Assembly (NCBI GenBank): GCA_027574665.1 | Contig: CM050656.1 | Span: 6,819,001-6,883,000, forward strand | DNA from: Rhynochetos jubatus | Taxonomy: Eukaryota; Chordata; Aves; Eurypygiformes; Rhynochetidae | DNA length: 64,000 bases | Reading direction: 5' to 3' | Shown here: positions 1-14,600 of the stretch, one piece after another | Layout of the letters: the number at the start of each line of letters is the position of its first letter | Numbering within the stretch: position 1 is the stretch's first letter | Position numbers and translations under genes: made by a program | Notes under the pieces: generated by a model | Told to the model about the DNA's origin: nothing | The model's database searches: none | The model's input: only the letters and a program-made list of their open reading frames with translations

Positions 1-2433
1 AGTCCTTTCAGTTTCACTCTATTGACCAGGGTAGGGGAAAGGGGCAAGTCAAATTCAAGCAAGGAGATGGAATTTTCTTTGAAATCTGTGCTCCAGCGCT
101 GCTCCTAATGATTCCAGGAGCCGGCATGCAGCATCCTCGGTGTAGCACAGTGGCACGCGCGGGCCGGCGAGTGTTGTGCTTCTATGACAACAGCCCCGCG
201 TTCTGTGCGAGTATCATTCGATCTTATTTTCTGCATTGTGCTTCTAACGAAGGTGCTCTGGCTGGCCACATTCTGTAATTGCTTTTTTAACTGAGATCTG
301 AAAGTCGCATTTGTAGCCAGGTACACTTTTGATTATAGCAATCTAGGGGGGTTAATAGGAGCTGCAGTGTTTCATTTGAAAGATCAGCTTGGAGTGTGAG
401 GACGGATTCTGCGAAGGCAGGGGTAGAAAGAAGGTATTGATTCCTGTATGATTAGTGGAATGCTTCTTTGTTAAAGGTCTGCCTCTGATTCTTTGAATGA
501 CCAGGCTTCTAGTGATGAGGGCATCACACTTTTTTCAAGCCTCTGTGTGTAGAATGGAGAAGTTGAGGTTTTTAATTTTCTTCTTTCGTAAATGCACGTG
601 TTCTGAGAGGCATTTGTGGACGTTAGGTATGTGTATGAGGAGGATAAATTACTCAGAGAACTTCTTACTGCCTTCCAGCTCGGTGATGGTACAAATCAAC
701 TGATCATCTGGATTCATAATTTTTGCAGCTGAGATGTCTAACATTTGACTGAGGCAGTGAGTGCATTGGCCTCTGTGTGTGTAAGTCAGTTGGATGTTGA
801 ATTCTTCATTTTAGAAATTCCTGTTAAGAGCCACAAGGCATGAGTAGAAGAGCCCTTTTCTGATACACTGGTGAGAAGAAAATTTGTACTTGGGTTTTCT
901 GGAGTGCTTGCAAAGGACTGGAGTCTTACTGAAAAGCAGCTGAAGTTCGGAAGAGTGTGTATCAGAATTGTGTGGTATCCTACAGAGAATCACTTGTGGG
1001 AAGATTTTACCACGTTCAGTGCAGCTGTTGACTGTTGGGCTGCGGATAAAGTTCTTCAGACGCTGGCCTTGTTAATGCAATCTGTGAAGGAAATGCCTGC
1101 TGCACCAGCCCTTTTCTGTGTGAGAAAGTTGCATGTGTTCAGTCAGAGATTAACTTCAGTTAAAGTAGGCATGCCAGTTTAAACTGGGTTGGGTTTGGTT
1201 TGTTTCTCCTCTGTTGGGAGTTCGTTAGATTGCCATCCCAATTTAAGTGGCCTTTGGACAGCATTTTGGTTTCAAGCTGTTTAACTACAGAGAGTTTTGA
1301 CCTGTTTGGTTTGGTTTTTTGGGAAGGAGTGAAGTCCTGGGTGCAGGTGAGACTTGCTGAGAAGGAAAGTATCTGGACGCATGATGAGAATAGACACTGA
1401 TGGGAGTTTTGTTCCCAAAGATGCCCATGAATCTGAGTTGAGGGGAAAATTGACTTATTTCTTTGGATGTGTGTAGTTGTCTTCTGCTCTGTATGAACAG
1501 ATAAACAGGCAGGGGCTTGCCTTCTCCCATGGGGTGTCTGAGCGGCATACATTAAAGCAGCCAGGGCTGCTCCCTAAGTTCCACCCGCCTTGGTATTTCA
1601 GACTCTACGGTTTTGGTTTCTGAATCCAGTTCAGGGTCACAAGAGAAGTAGGGATCTCTGAGGCTGCATCTTCCCCCTTCCCCACCCCACTAACGCCCTC
1701 AACTCTCACCTCCCCATAATCAAAAGGGATAATTTACGTGTTCCGAATGCTGCCTGCAGCCCCACTGGGCACTCGTGTTCTAGGCAGGTCTTGTTTATTT
1801 TAGTTGCCGTCTTGAGGGTTGATAGATGTTGGATGAATTTTAAGTTTTCAGCTGAAATTGCTGGTGTCTCATCTTCTCCCATTGTGTGTTTTTGGTTTTT
1901 TTCCCCCTGCCTGTGAATGTTGAGGATGGAACTTAGGGAAGTTGGTGATGCACGTGCTAGAAATGCATATTTTCCCTAGTAGTCACAAAAGGAATGATTT
2001 AGATTTACCTGCCTTGGAGGCTGCTTAATGAATTAAATATTTGGCTGCACTGTCAAAGATTTTAGTTCTTGGTTGCAGTAGTCCAGTTTATTGGTGCAAC
2101 AGAAGTGGCACCCTGCCACAGGAGTAAAGAATGCTGTTTCCCCACTAGTATTTGAACAATCTGCAATAGCCATCTGTTATTTTTTTCAGCACAAAGCAGC
2201 ACAACAGGTGTATTTCTTGGGTTTGGAAATCTTACCGTTACAAGTGATTAACAGAAATTGAAAGCCAGGATTTAAAAGAAGATTTGTAGGTGTGTTCCTC
2301 TTTTTTTCAGCAGATACAGTGGTTATGATACTAGGAAGAAGAGAGATAAGCTAAACATATGGTACACAGTTAAGAAAACAAATGCTGAACTGCTCTTAAA
2401 TCTGTTCCTTTTCAATGTTTGTCATTTTCTTAG
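1..2433 (+). other. RAB3B: Presumed 3' part of RAB3B 5'-UTR intron
   Basis: No coding exon is recognisable here. The stretch ends in a pyrimidine-rich tract and an AG directly before the RAB3B start codon, so it is read as the end of the intron that follows a non-coding first exon. That exon and the promoter are probably upstream of the window, because no CpG island is visible here; an unrecognised UTR exon within the stretch cannot be excluded. The C-rich run at 1673-1698 is a G-quadruplex motif on the - strand. Open frames here are short and look random. Confidence 0.6.
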
Positions 2434-2661
2434 ATGGCTTCAGTAACAGATGCCAGATACAGGCAGAAAGATACTTCAGATCAAAATTTTGATTACATGT
2501 TCAAACTTCTGATCATTGGCAACAGCAGCGTGGGCAAAACATCCTTCCTCTTCAGATACGCGGATGACACTTTCACACCAGCCTTCGTCAGCACAGTAGG
2601 AATTGACTTCAAAGTGAAAACAGTTTATAGGAATGACAAGCGGGTGAAACTGCAGATTTGG
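2434..2661 (+). CDS. RAB3B: RAB3B coding exon 1 (residues 1-76)
   Basis: Begins directly after a TTTCTTAG acceptor with the ATG itself, and ends at TGG followed by the strong donor GTAAGT; phase 0. It encodes the N-terminus, P-loop, switch I and the strands leading to QIW. The frame runs on past the donor for only eleven residues before a stop, so the exon end is clear. Confidence 0.95.
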
Positions 2662-5600
2662 GTAAGTGCCACTGTTTTCAAATATGCATTATATTAATCC
2701 CAACAAAAATACGGTGGTAAAAATAGCTTGTTTGGAAGTAGATTTTTGAATTAATATAGATTTTGATAGTTCCTAAGTGTTGTGTGGCTGTACTCAGAAA
2801 TACCAAGTTCTCTTGGTATTGCTGCCTCACTCAACTGGTGGAACTCCTGATTTGGTCCTAAGCAGCTGCAGTACATTCTCAGGACTCAGTGTATCAATAA
2901 ACAGCATCAAACCCAAAGGGAGCCCTTTAGTAGCGCTTTCTGAGTGAACACTGGTAGGTGAAGAAATTCAGTGGGCGCTTCATGCGTGAACTCTAGGTAT
3001 AGTAGCAACTATGAGCTTACATCCTCCAAATAAGATACTTGCATCTTCCTGCAACTCATGTGCCCACGCAGCAGCGCCAAGCCAGCTCGCTTCATCCATC
3101 CAGGATTCCTCAGGGGACAGACAGGTACGCTTCGTACCTTCTCCGCTCCCACGACTTCTTGGTAGCTCAGATGGGAAGAGAACTTGGGCTGGGAAGCTGG
3201 AGGCTCCCTCTGCTCGAACACACACTCATCGGAGCAGCCTGTTTGAATTACAGCATCCTAACCCAGTTAAAACCAGATAGGGAAGTTCCTGACCTGCAAG
3301 CAGTTGTGTCAGCAGCTCATGATGTTCCATCTTATGGAAAACAAGTGGTTTCTTTTATTCTACTTGCTGGCAAATGACTTAAATCCTACAGGGCGAAGGC
3401 AGTTTATCCCGATGGTGCTTAAAGCCCTCTGTGTCCCAGTGAATTACTGTGTGTTTAAAAACCCTAGGCTCAGGTTGCTGTGTTTTCAAGTCCCGTGGGG
3501 CTCCAGCTGGAATTCTAGTTTGCAAGATTCTTCTCTTCTGCTTTGCATAAGAAGAAAAGATCTCAAGTGGAAGATATGAGGTGAATATTCTCTTCGCTCA
3601 CTAACTCGAAGTAGCTGTCTACTTGGTTTCTCCCACAAGTTAAGCTTAAAGTTCAGGCTTGAAGATGAGTTGAAACTGTGTAGTGTTTCTACCCAAACCC
3701 TGTCCCAGCTACAAGCAGTCCTCTAATTGATCTGTATACACCTGATTTACAATTAGTCTTTAGTTATTGTATTTAAATGTGATATTATGGTAGTCACATT
3801 GGGGTTTTTTATTTATTATGATGATCTTGAATAGTCACAATAAAATAGAATCTAAAATGAGGAACTTTTTTTTTATTACTGCAACAATATGATTAATTTT
3901 ATTTTTTTGTTGTTGGGTACAACAAATTACTTAATGAAAGATCCTCTTCATGTTGCAGAATTCTGGCACTGAACTTGATGTAGATAACCTGGCATGGGAC
4001 TGTGTGATTTAATTCAGGGTTTAGGTAATAAGAATGTTTGGACTTCAGGCCCCATATAAGCAACTAAAGGCGATTTCCATCCAGTTTGTCTTTCTTAATC
4101 TCAGAACATGACATTCACTAATCAGTTTTGTAAAACCAAGGCAGGCAGCACCATGAAATATGTGGGTTTTTGCAAAGATACTGGGATTAAAATGAATTAA
4201 GCAATAATTTTAATAAAGTCTGTTTGAAGGCTTTTGCGGAGCAGAAGGCTTTAATAACTTTAAAGCTCTTACGGAAAGAGATGTCAGGTGGGTTCCTCAG
4301 AGGAACTGTCTATAGGACCTGTAATATTGGAGTTATCAACAACACTGTTGATTTAAGCTTTATTTTCAATCAAAGGTTCATGTACGTGTTTGACAGTTTC
4401 CAGAGTGACTTCTGCTCTTCTCTCTTTCTGTACTTCTTGTATGAATCCCTGATGTGAGTCATGACTTAAGGACCTTAACAAAAACATTACCTGCGTACCT
4501 ATAAAACCCACAGTATTTGAACTGGTTTACCTCCTGCCTGTCCTGAGACTACACTTGTAATTTCACTGTGTTTTTTCAGGGTACATGTGGTAGTAGTGGG
4601 GGCCATTAACATACCAAACCTATGCCTTCCTCTGTGTAGGAAGGAAGCATTTTCTTACCAACCTGTTTTCCAATTACTTTTTGAAATGTTTTAGGGCTGC
4701 TGTTGGGTTTCTGGGAGTGTGGGACCCTGCGGCTTCGTTGAAATTTGCTTTTACTTACAACTTTCCAGTTACATTGACTTTTTGTTTTTAAATTATGCTC
4801 CCCCTAAGCTTGATGTTAGGTCTTACTTGAATCAGGTTTAATGTGAAACTAGGTGAAGGAGGGGAAAGCACAAGTGTTTAAATAAACCACTTCAAATGTC
4901 CTTATAAAATCCAGAGAGGAGCACTTCTAGGAAGCTCTGATGTTCTCTGCTCCGCGGAGCCAGGACTCTTTCCATCCCTGGGTGCTTGTGCTCTGAAGTG
5001 CAGGCAGCTGTGGCAGACTGGGAGTGCTGGGGGGCTGTGCACAAATAACCTCGCGTGGTGTCCTGCGTGTCTCGAAGCCGAGGGGAAGCTACTACTGCTG
5101 TGCCGTGATCCAGCGAGATCAGTGGGACTTTCTGCGTCACCCTTTGCCTGTGTTGAATAGAAGAGCAGAATGTTTGGGTGTGCGGCTCCAGCTACAAAAA
5201 GCTCCGTGAGTTTTCTTCAAGCTGAGGAAAACTCCACCGCTTCAGGTGCCAAGCGGCTGCACGTAAAGACCGACAGCGTGTTGCCGTGTCAGTAAATGTC
5301 TTTCTGGCCTGTCTGGTGGCTAAAATCTCCAGTAGATATTGCTGAGTGTTTTTAAGCTAGAGATGTAGCTTTTGTGTTTGTGCTGATTTTGAGGAAGTCC
5401 CTATTTTGTGAACCAGGATTTGGCAAGCTGTCGGATGTAATGATCAAAAAAGTGCTGTTCTGTTGAATTTTGATGTTGTTGGGGGCCTCTTGCTTTGTTG
5501 ACAGTAACACCTCAGTCGCCCAAACTGGTATTTTAATATGAGTCCTGTTGGTTGTGCTAGCGACCTAGCAGTCTGGGAAATGATCTGCTTTGAAAAGACT

Positions 5601-8600
5601 TGAATGGAGAATCTCTTGAGTTTGAGAGAGATGGGACATAGCAAAGATATTCAGGGTGTTTTTAAGGTAGAATGATAGCTCTGCTGCTAGAAAACAAAAC
5701 AGTTAAATGGTCTGGAGAGGCGTTATGTGAGATAATGTTTTGTATGTTGTTTTGGTTTTTGTTTCCTTAAAGAACTCCAAGATCTATGTTCTCATTTCAA
5801 GTATTTCTGTTTTGTTTAGGAATGGTGGCTTCATGTAAATAGAATAAATGACCTTTACTGGGAAAGTTCATTTTGTAGTTGGATGAGGTTTGGTAATTTA
5901 AACATTTCTAACTTAAAGCATTACTTATGTAAATATATTAATGCATTGTGTAGATATTCTAATATCTACATAAATGTAGTTCTTGGATTGGAATTGGTTT
6001 ATGCCACTGCCACCTGTAATAATACTTTCATGTAAAGCATCTCCCTTACGATATATTTGTAAGGAGCCAATTTATAATCTCTCTCTGTATTTGGGGTTAC
6101 ATGTGCATTATTACTTTCTTGACCAACAGTTTTGTATTACCAAAGTTGCTAATTACTGATTACAGAAGGAAAGCTTTTGTGTTTTCAGTTAGGTATGGTT
6201 TTTTATTATAAATATATCTCAAAGGTAACATTATTATATTTTTAGCAAATGCATACCGTTAATACTCAATGCAGCGTTCAGGTTGCCTAGCAGCTAGAGA
6301 GGCCACTTTGTCCAGACCCAGATGGAAACAGGGTGAATGAATAAAAGTGATTTGAGTTTTAGGTGAGAGCAATGTGAGATTTCTTTTTTTTTTTTTTTCC
6401 TTCTTCTGTGCGTCTGTGTGTCTATTGTTGGTAAGTAATAACAGCAGAACTCTTGAGCAACGTAGCACTGAGGCTGACTGCTGAGGGGAAACTCTGGTCC
6501 TTCGTGCTGGCTTAGTCTAGGCTAATTCCGTGGGCTCTTTGGATAGTAACACAAATTCACTGATGGAAAATCATTGGCAGTGTTTAGCCCAAAACACTTG
6601 CACACCACACAATTTGTGCTTTGTGTGAGGAATTTCATTCTACTTTTGTACAGCACCCTACACAATGGAGTCTCCTTTCTGGTGCACGTACTACACGTAA
6701 CACAAGCATATATGTGATTAATAATTAATGTCACTAAACACAGGGGTTGGCAGCTGGTGTTACAGTCAAAACTATTTTCAGACCCCTTTTTTAAAGGCAA
6801 ATAAAGGTTAAATTTAACTTCAGGTTAAAAAGCAAAAAGGATGTGATGTTCAGATGGAGACAGCATATTCAGGCTGCAGTATGGTTTTTATTTTAAAGTG
6901 CTGCGTCTCAGGTTTAAACTGCTAGGGTGAGTACAGCTTTCTTCTTTCCCATTAACAAAAATGTTTCCATGGCTTAACTCCTGAAACCTGTAGGGGTCTG
7001 AGATTAGCTGGCGTGGATGTCTGAAACACGTGTTACAGCGTTCGGGCACAGCTGGGAAGAGGGTGCAAAGCAGCATCGCTCTGTTTCCGTGGGGAGGAAA
7101 CAGAAATATGACAACTGCTAATTATGCTGAGTGGCAGTTACCATTACAAAACAAAAAAAGTGTAAACCGACATAAACCCCAAGCTGCCTCGCTGTCCACA
7201 AGGCAAATATGCAGTGTTTTTAAAAGCTTTCTGTACCAGTTGTCGCCGGAATGACAGGGTGTTACTCTGCAGCTCGCCTCACAGGGAAGGGATTCAAAGA
7301 AGTAACACTGGTAACTAAGGTTTTTTTTTTTTTTCATTTAAAGGAGGTAAAATTAGAACACCATCACACTTGATTGTAAATTTCAATGCTAATTGCACAC
7401 TTAACCAAAAGCTAATTATGCATTTCAGATGAGAGAATCATCTATTCCCCTGGCATCCCATTCCCATCGTGTTTTTGCTAGGTTCATTACAAGCACTGAC
7501 TTTAAACTTGAGTGCTTGCACAAAACTTGTTTCTAAAAAAGGACATAACGAGTTCTGTAATTTAATATATAGATGCAACAGTGATGGCTGTCTCTAAAGA
7601 TCTAATGAACCTGCTCGGTAGCTTCACAGCTGTTGTGAAATCCTCTGACTCGCTGTTTAGACAAACAGCTAAAATGGGCAAAGTCACAATAGTGAAAAGA
7701 ACAGGTTGATGCTTGTAAGAGAGGCAAGGATTACATCTTATATGCAGCATCGAGGACTTATTGGGTCCCAGGAATGAAGATATCATGGATGAGTGGATGT
7801 AAAGCACTACTACTGCTGTTAAAACACAATGCAGGATATTTGCCCAGGGAAGAGATACAATAACAGTATCTGTAATTCAATTCCAAGGTCTTGGTTGTAT
7901 CCAAAGGATTAGTACTTCTGCTTTGGGAAGAACTTGCTGGTCATGCCACTCTGAATGGTTTTTAAGATTAGAGTTCCAAGAGTGGTACAAGTGAGAGAAA
8001 TAAAACTTTAAAATAAAAGCCTGGGTGATTAGTTAGCCCACTCCCTCTTGAATTTATTTAACAACCTAAGCTTGCTGAGCACAGCATTCCCCAGTGTGAA
8101 GTTAAACAGTTGACATGGAAGGTTTATTTCTGTTTATAGTTAATCACCTCAATCCCATTGTTATCTCATTATAACTCTGCATTATAGTGAAGGCCAAATT
8201 CAACTTCAGCCTATGCTCTGTTACTGCTGGAGTTACTCCTGATTACAGCATTGGGTTTACTCACTGCAAGGTGTGGTATCTCTGTGCTACATCTTTGCAG
8301 AGTTACTAGGTATATGGAGCATTTGCCCTTGTTTTGTGCATTTCAGAAAAATGAACGCAGGCACAGTATTGCCTTCAGAGGTACCGGGCTGTAGCCAGGA
8401 GCAGGGTTGAGTGTATTTGTGTTGGTTGATTAAGAGCTGCAGATAGTTCAAAGGTTTGAACCCTTTCTAGTGAAAATGGGCCAATGTTAACTGGTTGTGC
8501 AGTAGAAGAAAAGGTGTACATGGGGAATTTCAAGAGAAATTCTTCATTTGATGCAGTGAGGCAGTTAAGCTTTGAAAGGACAAATGGGTTGTTGGCCTCC

Positions 8601-11600
8601 TGACGTTTTGTATTAAATGATTTTTACAGCAGAAATTCAGAATGGATATTTTGTAATAATTTTACAGAAGGTCTTGGACTTGTGTTTTCCTGCTGTCCTT
8701 GCCTTATCAGAATCACCCCTTCTATTATGTTCTTTCACGATGTTATCTTCTGCATAATGGCTAAGTATGTTCTGTATTTGAGTATGCTTGGTCACACTGT
8801 GATCAGTTATGAGATGATACGGTGGGTGGAATTTATGAGTTCTCGTAGTATTTTTCTCAAGTGAACACGTACTTAAACTGTGACAAGTTTTTGGTCAAAT
8901 GAGAAAGTAAAACATTTGTTGAGCTTAATCACATTGATAACTTTCATGCACTGTGTTGTCTACTGCAGTGTCATGTTTATGCAACACTTATGAGTAGGCT
9001 GAATGACTGATTTTAGAGATAAAAACAGGAACCCGAGACCACAAAACTGTTTTTCAGATGTGAGAAATTGTACCCTCTAGCACAACTGGAGTTGTTGGGA
9101 GTTTAGCAGTGGGTACATTGTAATTTGTTTTACTGTTGTCTAGCTATTTAACGTCATCCTGATTCATTAAACAGCATGAACTAAGCTCCCAGATGTTGAG
9201 CACTAATTTTCTGTATTTCTGTTGGCAAGGCTTTTTTCAATCATGTGGAGGGAATGTTGTATGGGCACCCCTGAAGCACTTTTTGACTTGCTAGAAAGGC
9301 AAATGAGTGATGATCCTTCCAGCACAGGGGAAATGGTGATGTTACTCCTTATGCACAACATAAAATCCTCTGTGGTTTGGTTGTTTTTTTTTTATATTGA
9401 GTAACCAGGTCCCCAAAATGACCTCTGACCTGGTAATTCTTGTTAAATTGTGCTGAAGCTGCAGTCTCATCAGCGTGCTCGGAGATCCACCTGACTGCTG
9501 GGTGTAGATGTGTCGGAGGGCAGCAGCGCTGGGCTACACAGACGCGTCTTACGCTGGTGAGAAGCACCAGAGCTGGACAGAAACGCAGCACGTTCCTGCA
9601 GTGCAGGGGACTGGGAGGCCTGTGACTTGCTGGTTAGGTTCTCCCATCTGCAGACCAACGTTATCTTTACCGGGAAGCACTGGTCTCAACCTAGATTTCT
9701 GACCACCCAGCAAATGTTAATGGGAGTGGCAAAGTGGGAAACGTATCTGTCCTCAAACAGGATTTGCACCTTTCAATAGCAGCTTAGCACCTTGCATTTT
9801 AGTCAGGGGCTGCTGCGGCCTGAAAGTGTGTCCTAGGCATCCTGGTGTATCCTTCCACCACGGTCCAGGCTTTGCTGTGTTGCTAAGATGTTCCTCCTTC
9901 CCAACGGAGCTGCCAGTCACCAGTGTTTTACCCAGCTCACAGATGGCGTCCTGTGCGTCTGTTGTGTGCTTTCATCTTGTTTGAAAAGTCCTCTTGTTTT
10001 ACTAATTCTGCTTCACATCCAGTTTGCTGTTAATCATATATCAGCTACTCACTGCTTTGCTACTAATTTATGGTAAGAACGGACACAGGAGGCAGCAAGA
10101 GTGTTTGAAACTTGCGGGGAGCAGGTGTAAGTGGAGCAGATAAATGCACTGTGTTATGAGCTGCTGTGCTTTATTAACTGAAATGACTTCATATGGTGTA
10201 AGACTCAAGTGATTAAACTTTGTGTATTACTTAAAGAAGGCCCAATTATGGTATTTTCTCAGTCAGATCCTGGCTGGCTAGTCAGTCTGACAAACTGATA
10301 CAGACATCTGTGCCAGTGCAAGAGGGTAAAATCACAGAGAGAGAGAGCAGTGTGTGTAGATACGTGTGTGCACATATGCTGCTGGTATCTGGCAGATGTT
10401 ACTGTCTCTCTGCTTTTCCTGTAGCCAGTGATAGAACATGCAGGAGACCTGTGCATAGGATGTTTACCAGGCAGGGTATTCACCCTAATGCTGTTTTTGA
10501 TTTTGCATGTGCTTATTCAAAGATCCACCTGCTGCTTCCTCTCCTTTGGTCCCTACATCAGTGATAACGCTGTGGCAGTTCTGAAGTTACCGAGTGTTCG
10601 AGTGCCATGGTAACTGCATCCCGCTCAGCTCGCTGCCAGCGGGCACTGAGCCCTTCCCAGCTCTGAAAGGAAGCAAGTGCTCCAAGTGCCGAATTGTGGT
10701 AGACTGGCGTGAGTCAGCTTTGATAAGTCTATGGGAAGTCCTTTACCGTGAACTGAGGGTCTCATTTTTTTTTTGAGGGAAGAAAGAGAAATAAGTCCTA
10801 TCAAATATATTTCGGATTTAAAAAAAAAAACCTCTAAACCTGTCCTACATTATTGAAAGGCTAAAAAATTCATTCCCATTACCACCAAATGCTATATTGC
10901 TTCCTTGCTGTGCATTTTAGCCTCACGCTGTACACATTTCTGTAAGGCTGTACCACTTTTCCTGTAGTTTTCTCTTGGCTCTGTGTTTTGAGCCCTGCTT
11001 TGCTCTTGGTGAAATCAGGTAGCACCTTTGTAAACACTTTTGCATTACCTGTAAGGGTAGTTCTCGCAGAGTACTGTCGTTAACAGGATTGGAAATAATG
11101 GACTTGCATGGAAAAGTGGTCAAGAAGAGCTGGGGAAAAGGCAGGAAGTCAATTTACCTGTTTCCTTTTTAGAGAACAAATATTCTGACTATAATATAGC
11201 ACGCTGGTGCATCAATTGGTTGCATGGAATAACCACACTGGAAATTCACAGCCAAGGAAGGCTAGTTAAGGAGTGCATTTTCAAAGTCACTCTTTGCATA
11301 AGAGTGGAATGATGGACCTTAACCCTTATGATTCTCTTACCCTCTCTCAGCCTTTTCTGGGTCGTAGAACTGCCAAAACTGTGAAGAAAATCAGACCTCG
11401 CCATGTTCGTGTGTGTGTCTGCCTCTTTAGAAACTGCAGGCTCTAACTTCTGTTGTTACCGACTTCAGCTGCGATAATGGTGATGGCCCTGCAGAGGTTA
11501 ACTGAGGCCAAGTGTGATTTGAGGTGTGTGGTCATGTAACGTCTTGACAACTTGGTGGACAGAATCAACCCCCTCTGGGGTTGTCTCCACTATCATCAGG

Positions 11601-14600
11601 TGGAAACACTTATTTGTTCAGTGTTGCTATAAAATACAAGTTTCTTCAAGTGGAATTTCTTTAAATTTGCTCTCTGCTCCCTTCCTAGAGGCATAGCTGA
11701 CTAAATGGAAGGCGACAAGAGGATTGGGAAACAAGAAAAGAGCTAGTTAAGGGTTGGAAGGAATGATTTAACTTCCTTTCTCTTACTCTAACTACTGTAA
11801 ACTGCCTCTCTGCTGCAACACAGCATGGCAGGGTTTGTTCCAGTTCCTAGTGGGATGAACACAAAGTGCTAGCTTCAGCCCTGCCTTGTGTGCTTTATTC
11901 CCGTGGTATTTCTAAGGTGCTCAGGGCTGAAAAGCCTGTGTCGCACATTGTTGTGAATGTTGTGCTGTTTCAGGAATAGCTTCAAGGACTGTGGACACTT
12001 GTTTATGATTGCCAGGGAGCAGGTTTTGGTTGTGTGCAGCCACTAGACAGAGACACACTGAAGTGACAATTTAAGGAATAGACGCTGAAATGCCACTGTG
12101 TGTTTGGATTTAAAGTGGGTTTTGCCCCCTCTCCAATCCCAAAGACACAGTGCTAACAGTTACCAGAAAAATAAGAATGGTCTTTAAGATGTGATTCTAA
12201 CCTCTTGCATTGGTGCAAGGTTCCTTGGAGGATCTACAGGACAGGCTTACATCACACGTAGGGTTTAACACTGCAGTAACCTGGGCTGGTGCATCCACCT
12301 GCTCAGCAGGATAATAAAACGCGAGGGGGGATGTGTTGTCTGAAAGCAAGAAGGTTGTGCTCAGTGCAGCATGGCAGGGGGCTTGCAGCAAGCCTGGTTT
12401 AGCCTAAGCTCAGCTTCATGCTGACACAGCCCTGCCAGCTCCAAAATCTGGAGCTAGGCCTGTCTCTGGTGAGTGAGGGCCTGTGTGGACAGCTGCCCTG
12501 TGCAGTGCTGACATATCCTCAAGCCAGCGAGGGGGGTGAAAACCGGCACAAAACTAGAGCAGAACCAAAGCAGGACCGTGAAATGAAAACCAAAACAGCC
12601 CCAGTGCCTTTAATGATTACATTAATTACAGTGGAAAGCAACACTGAAGATGCAGTGGCTTGCAGACAGCGAGGAGTAGCAGTGAGCCTGGGAAGGCTGG
12701 TTCTGCTGGGATGGAGCTGCTGTGCAGGAGTGTCCACCTGCCACGTGGATTCCAGCTTTCCTATGAGGTGGTTGGTGTCTGGGTTTGGCTCCTCCTGAGG
12801 TGAGGAAGGTATGGATTTGGCAAAGCTCTTCAGCCTGCTTTTTACACCCTTCCTCACCAAACCTACGTTGTTTTCCTAAGTGCGAGATGTGGTGTAAAGC
12901 ACAGAAGGGACTTGAATGGGTTGGCTGATGACAGGCACTCGGGGCTCCAGATGAACAGTATCTCTGTGCTGAGGCTTATTCCAACTGTTGTGCAATAATT
13001 ATGTGACCACTGAAAATCTGTACCTGTGTGAGGCTCCTCGTCCTAGCTAAAATGGATCTCCTTTTTTAGAAGAATGCCCCTTCATCTGGAAAACAGCATG
13101 CAGGAAAAGTCACTACTGCAAAGATACCAAATGAGGTAAATTTGTGAGAACTGCTTGGTCCCTCCTGAGATTTTGTGTGTTGGAATTGTAAAATTAATAA
13201 TTTCCTTTTATTTGTGCTGATTAATGATTTATTTAGGGAAAAGTGAACTCTTCCAAGGGAAGAATCTGCACAAAGTTCTGCCCCGTGATGTAATTGCTAC
13301 TGTTCTCAGTTGCTTATGCTCTGCTCCACAGTAGCATGCTCAGAGCTATGGACATCATTCTGAAGTCTTGGGCATACTTGAAATTATTTCCATTTTCCTG
13401 CTAATATTCTGATGTAAATATGCATAGGAGCTACTTGTTATTCTATCAAGAGACTGCAAGAAATCTAAAGGGAGCAAATACAGCAAAAATCACCCACACC
13501 ATTGTCATGACAAGTCTGGAAATGGTCTTGGTCCTCGAGATGTTTACCGTTTTAATGGGAAATTTAACCGGAATCAGTGGTACATGCAGAATCTGGCAAT
13601 AACTTAGACCCAACAGCGTCTTTGCGTCGCCGGCTCAAAGTCATGGGGCAGTTCTCCCATCCGCAGTGCAGGCTGTGGAAATCCTCTCCACACGGCCAGG
13701 AGACTGGGAAGCACTGTAGCTCCAGTTGCATGTCAAAACCTGAGGTTGCCAAGTGATGGCAAGGTCGTCACCTGCTGTATCGCTTACAAATCCAAGTGCT
13801 TAAACCGAAGGAAACGAATAGCTTTATTTTCCACCAACTGCGTACAAGGTGTTTATTCGCTCTGGTACTGAAAATATCAAACATATATATCCCTTTTACT
13901 CCAGCTGGGATCTTCAGAGTTTTAAAGTTCTTGGAGTGGCAGCTGTTTATCCTGAGAATGTGCCCTTTTAAAATATATAATATTGTTACCCTACAACTGT
14001 GAGAGTCAGTGCAGTCAGTTGGATGATTAAAAAAAACCCCAGAGGTTTTAAACACAAAACAAAAAAACCCCAGCAAATGGCTTTTTATCACCTAACACAA
14101 AGGCAAAGAAGAGATGGTGTTTGTTTTGTTGGTTATGGCAGAATCTGTGCAATGTGGCCCTCTGTTTTTTTTCTTTTTAAACTATAGCCTACATGTCCGA
14201 GAAGCATTGCAGCATTGATTTTTTTTTTTTTTTTAATATATTTTTCAGGAAGGAAGGTGAGAGTAAATCCAGGCTATCATATTTGCTAACTACTCTGGGA
14301 CTGTTGCTAGGAAAGATGAGAAGCAGATTTTTAATTTCTAATTTGCCTACTTATTTTATGGATATATAAAAAAATTTGATAAAGATTTAATTGCTCTCCT
14401 GCCATAGGTGAGTCATGTGTGTTCTGCTAAAATCCATCTGCTCCATAAAGTATTTGTTCAAAATAGTCTCTCAAAGGGAGATGCTGAGTGACTTTTTCAG
14501 TCGTGACTCATTGGATCTCCATTTTTTAAATGAAAAGATTCCCAAGACATGTTAATTTTAAGATCTCCTCTATCAAATTCTTGATTAATAACACTAAAAG

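Noticed and set aside
11740-11775. GGGTTGGAAGG stretch resembling CR1 on first reading
   Set aside because: Flanks do not match CR1 and there is no octamer tail.
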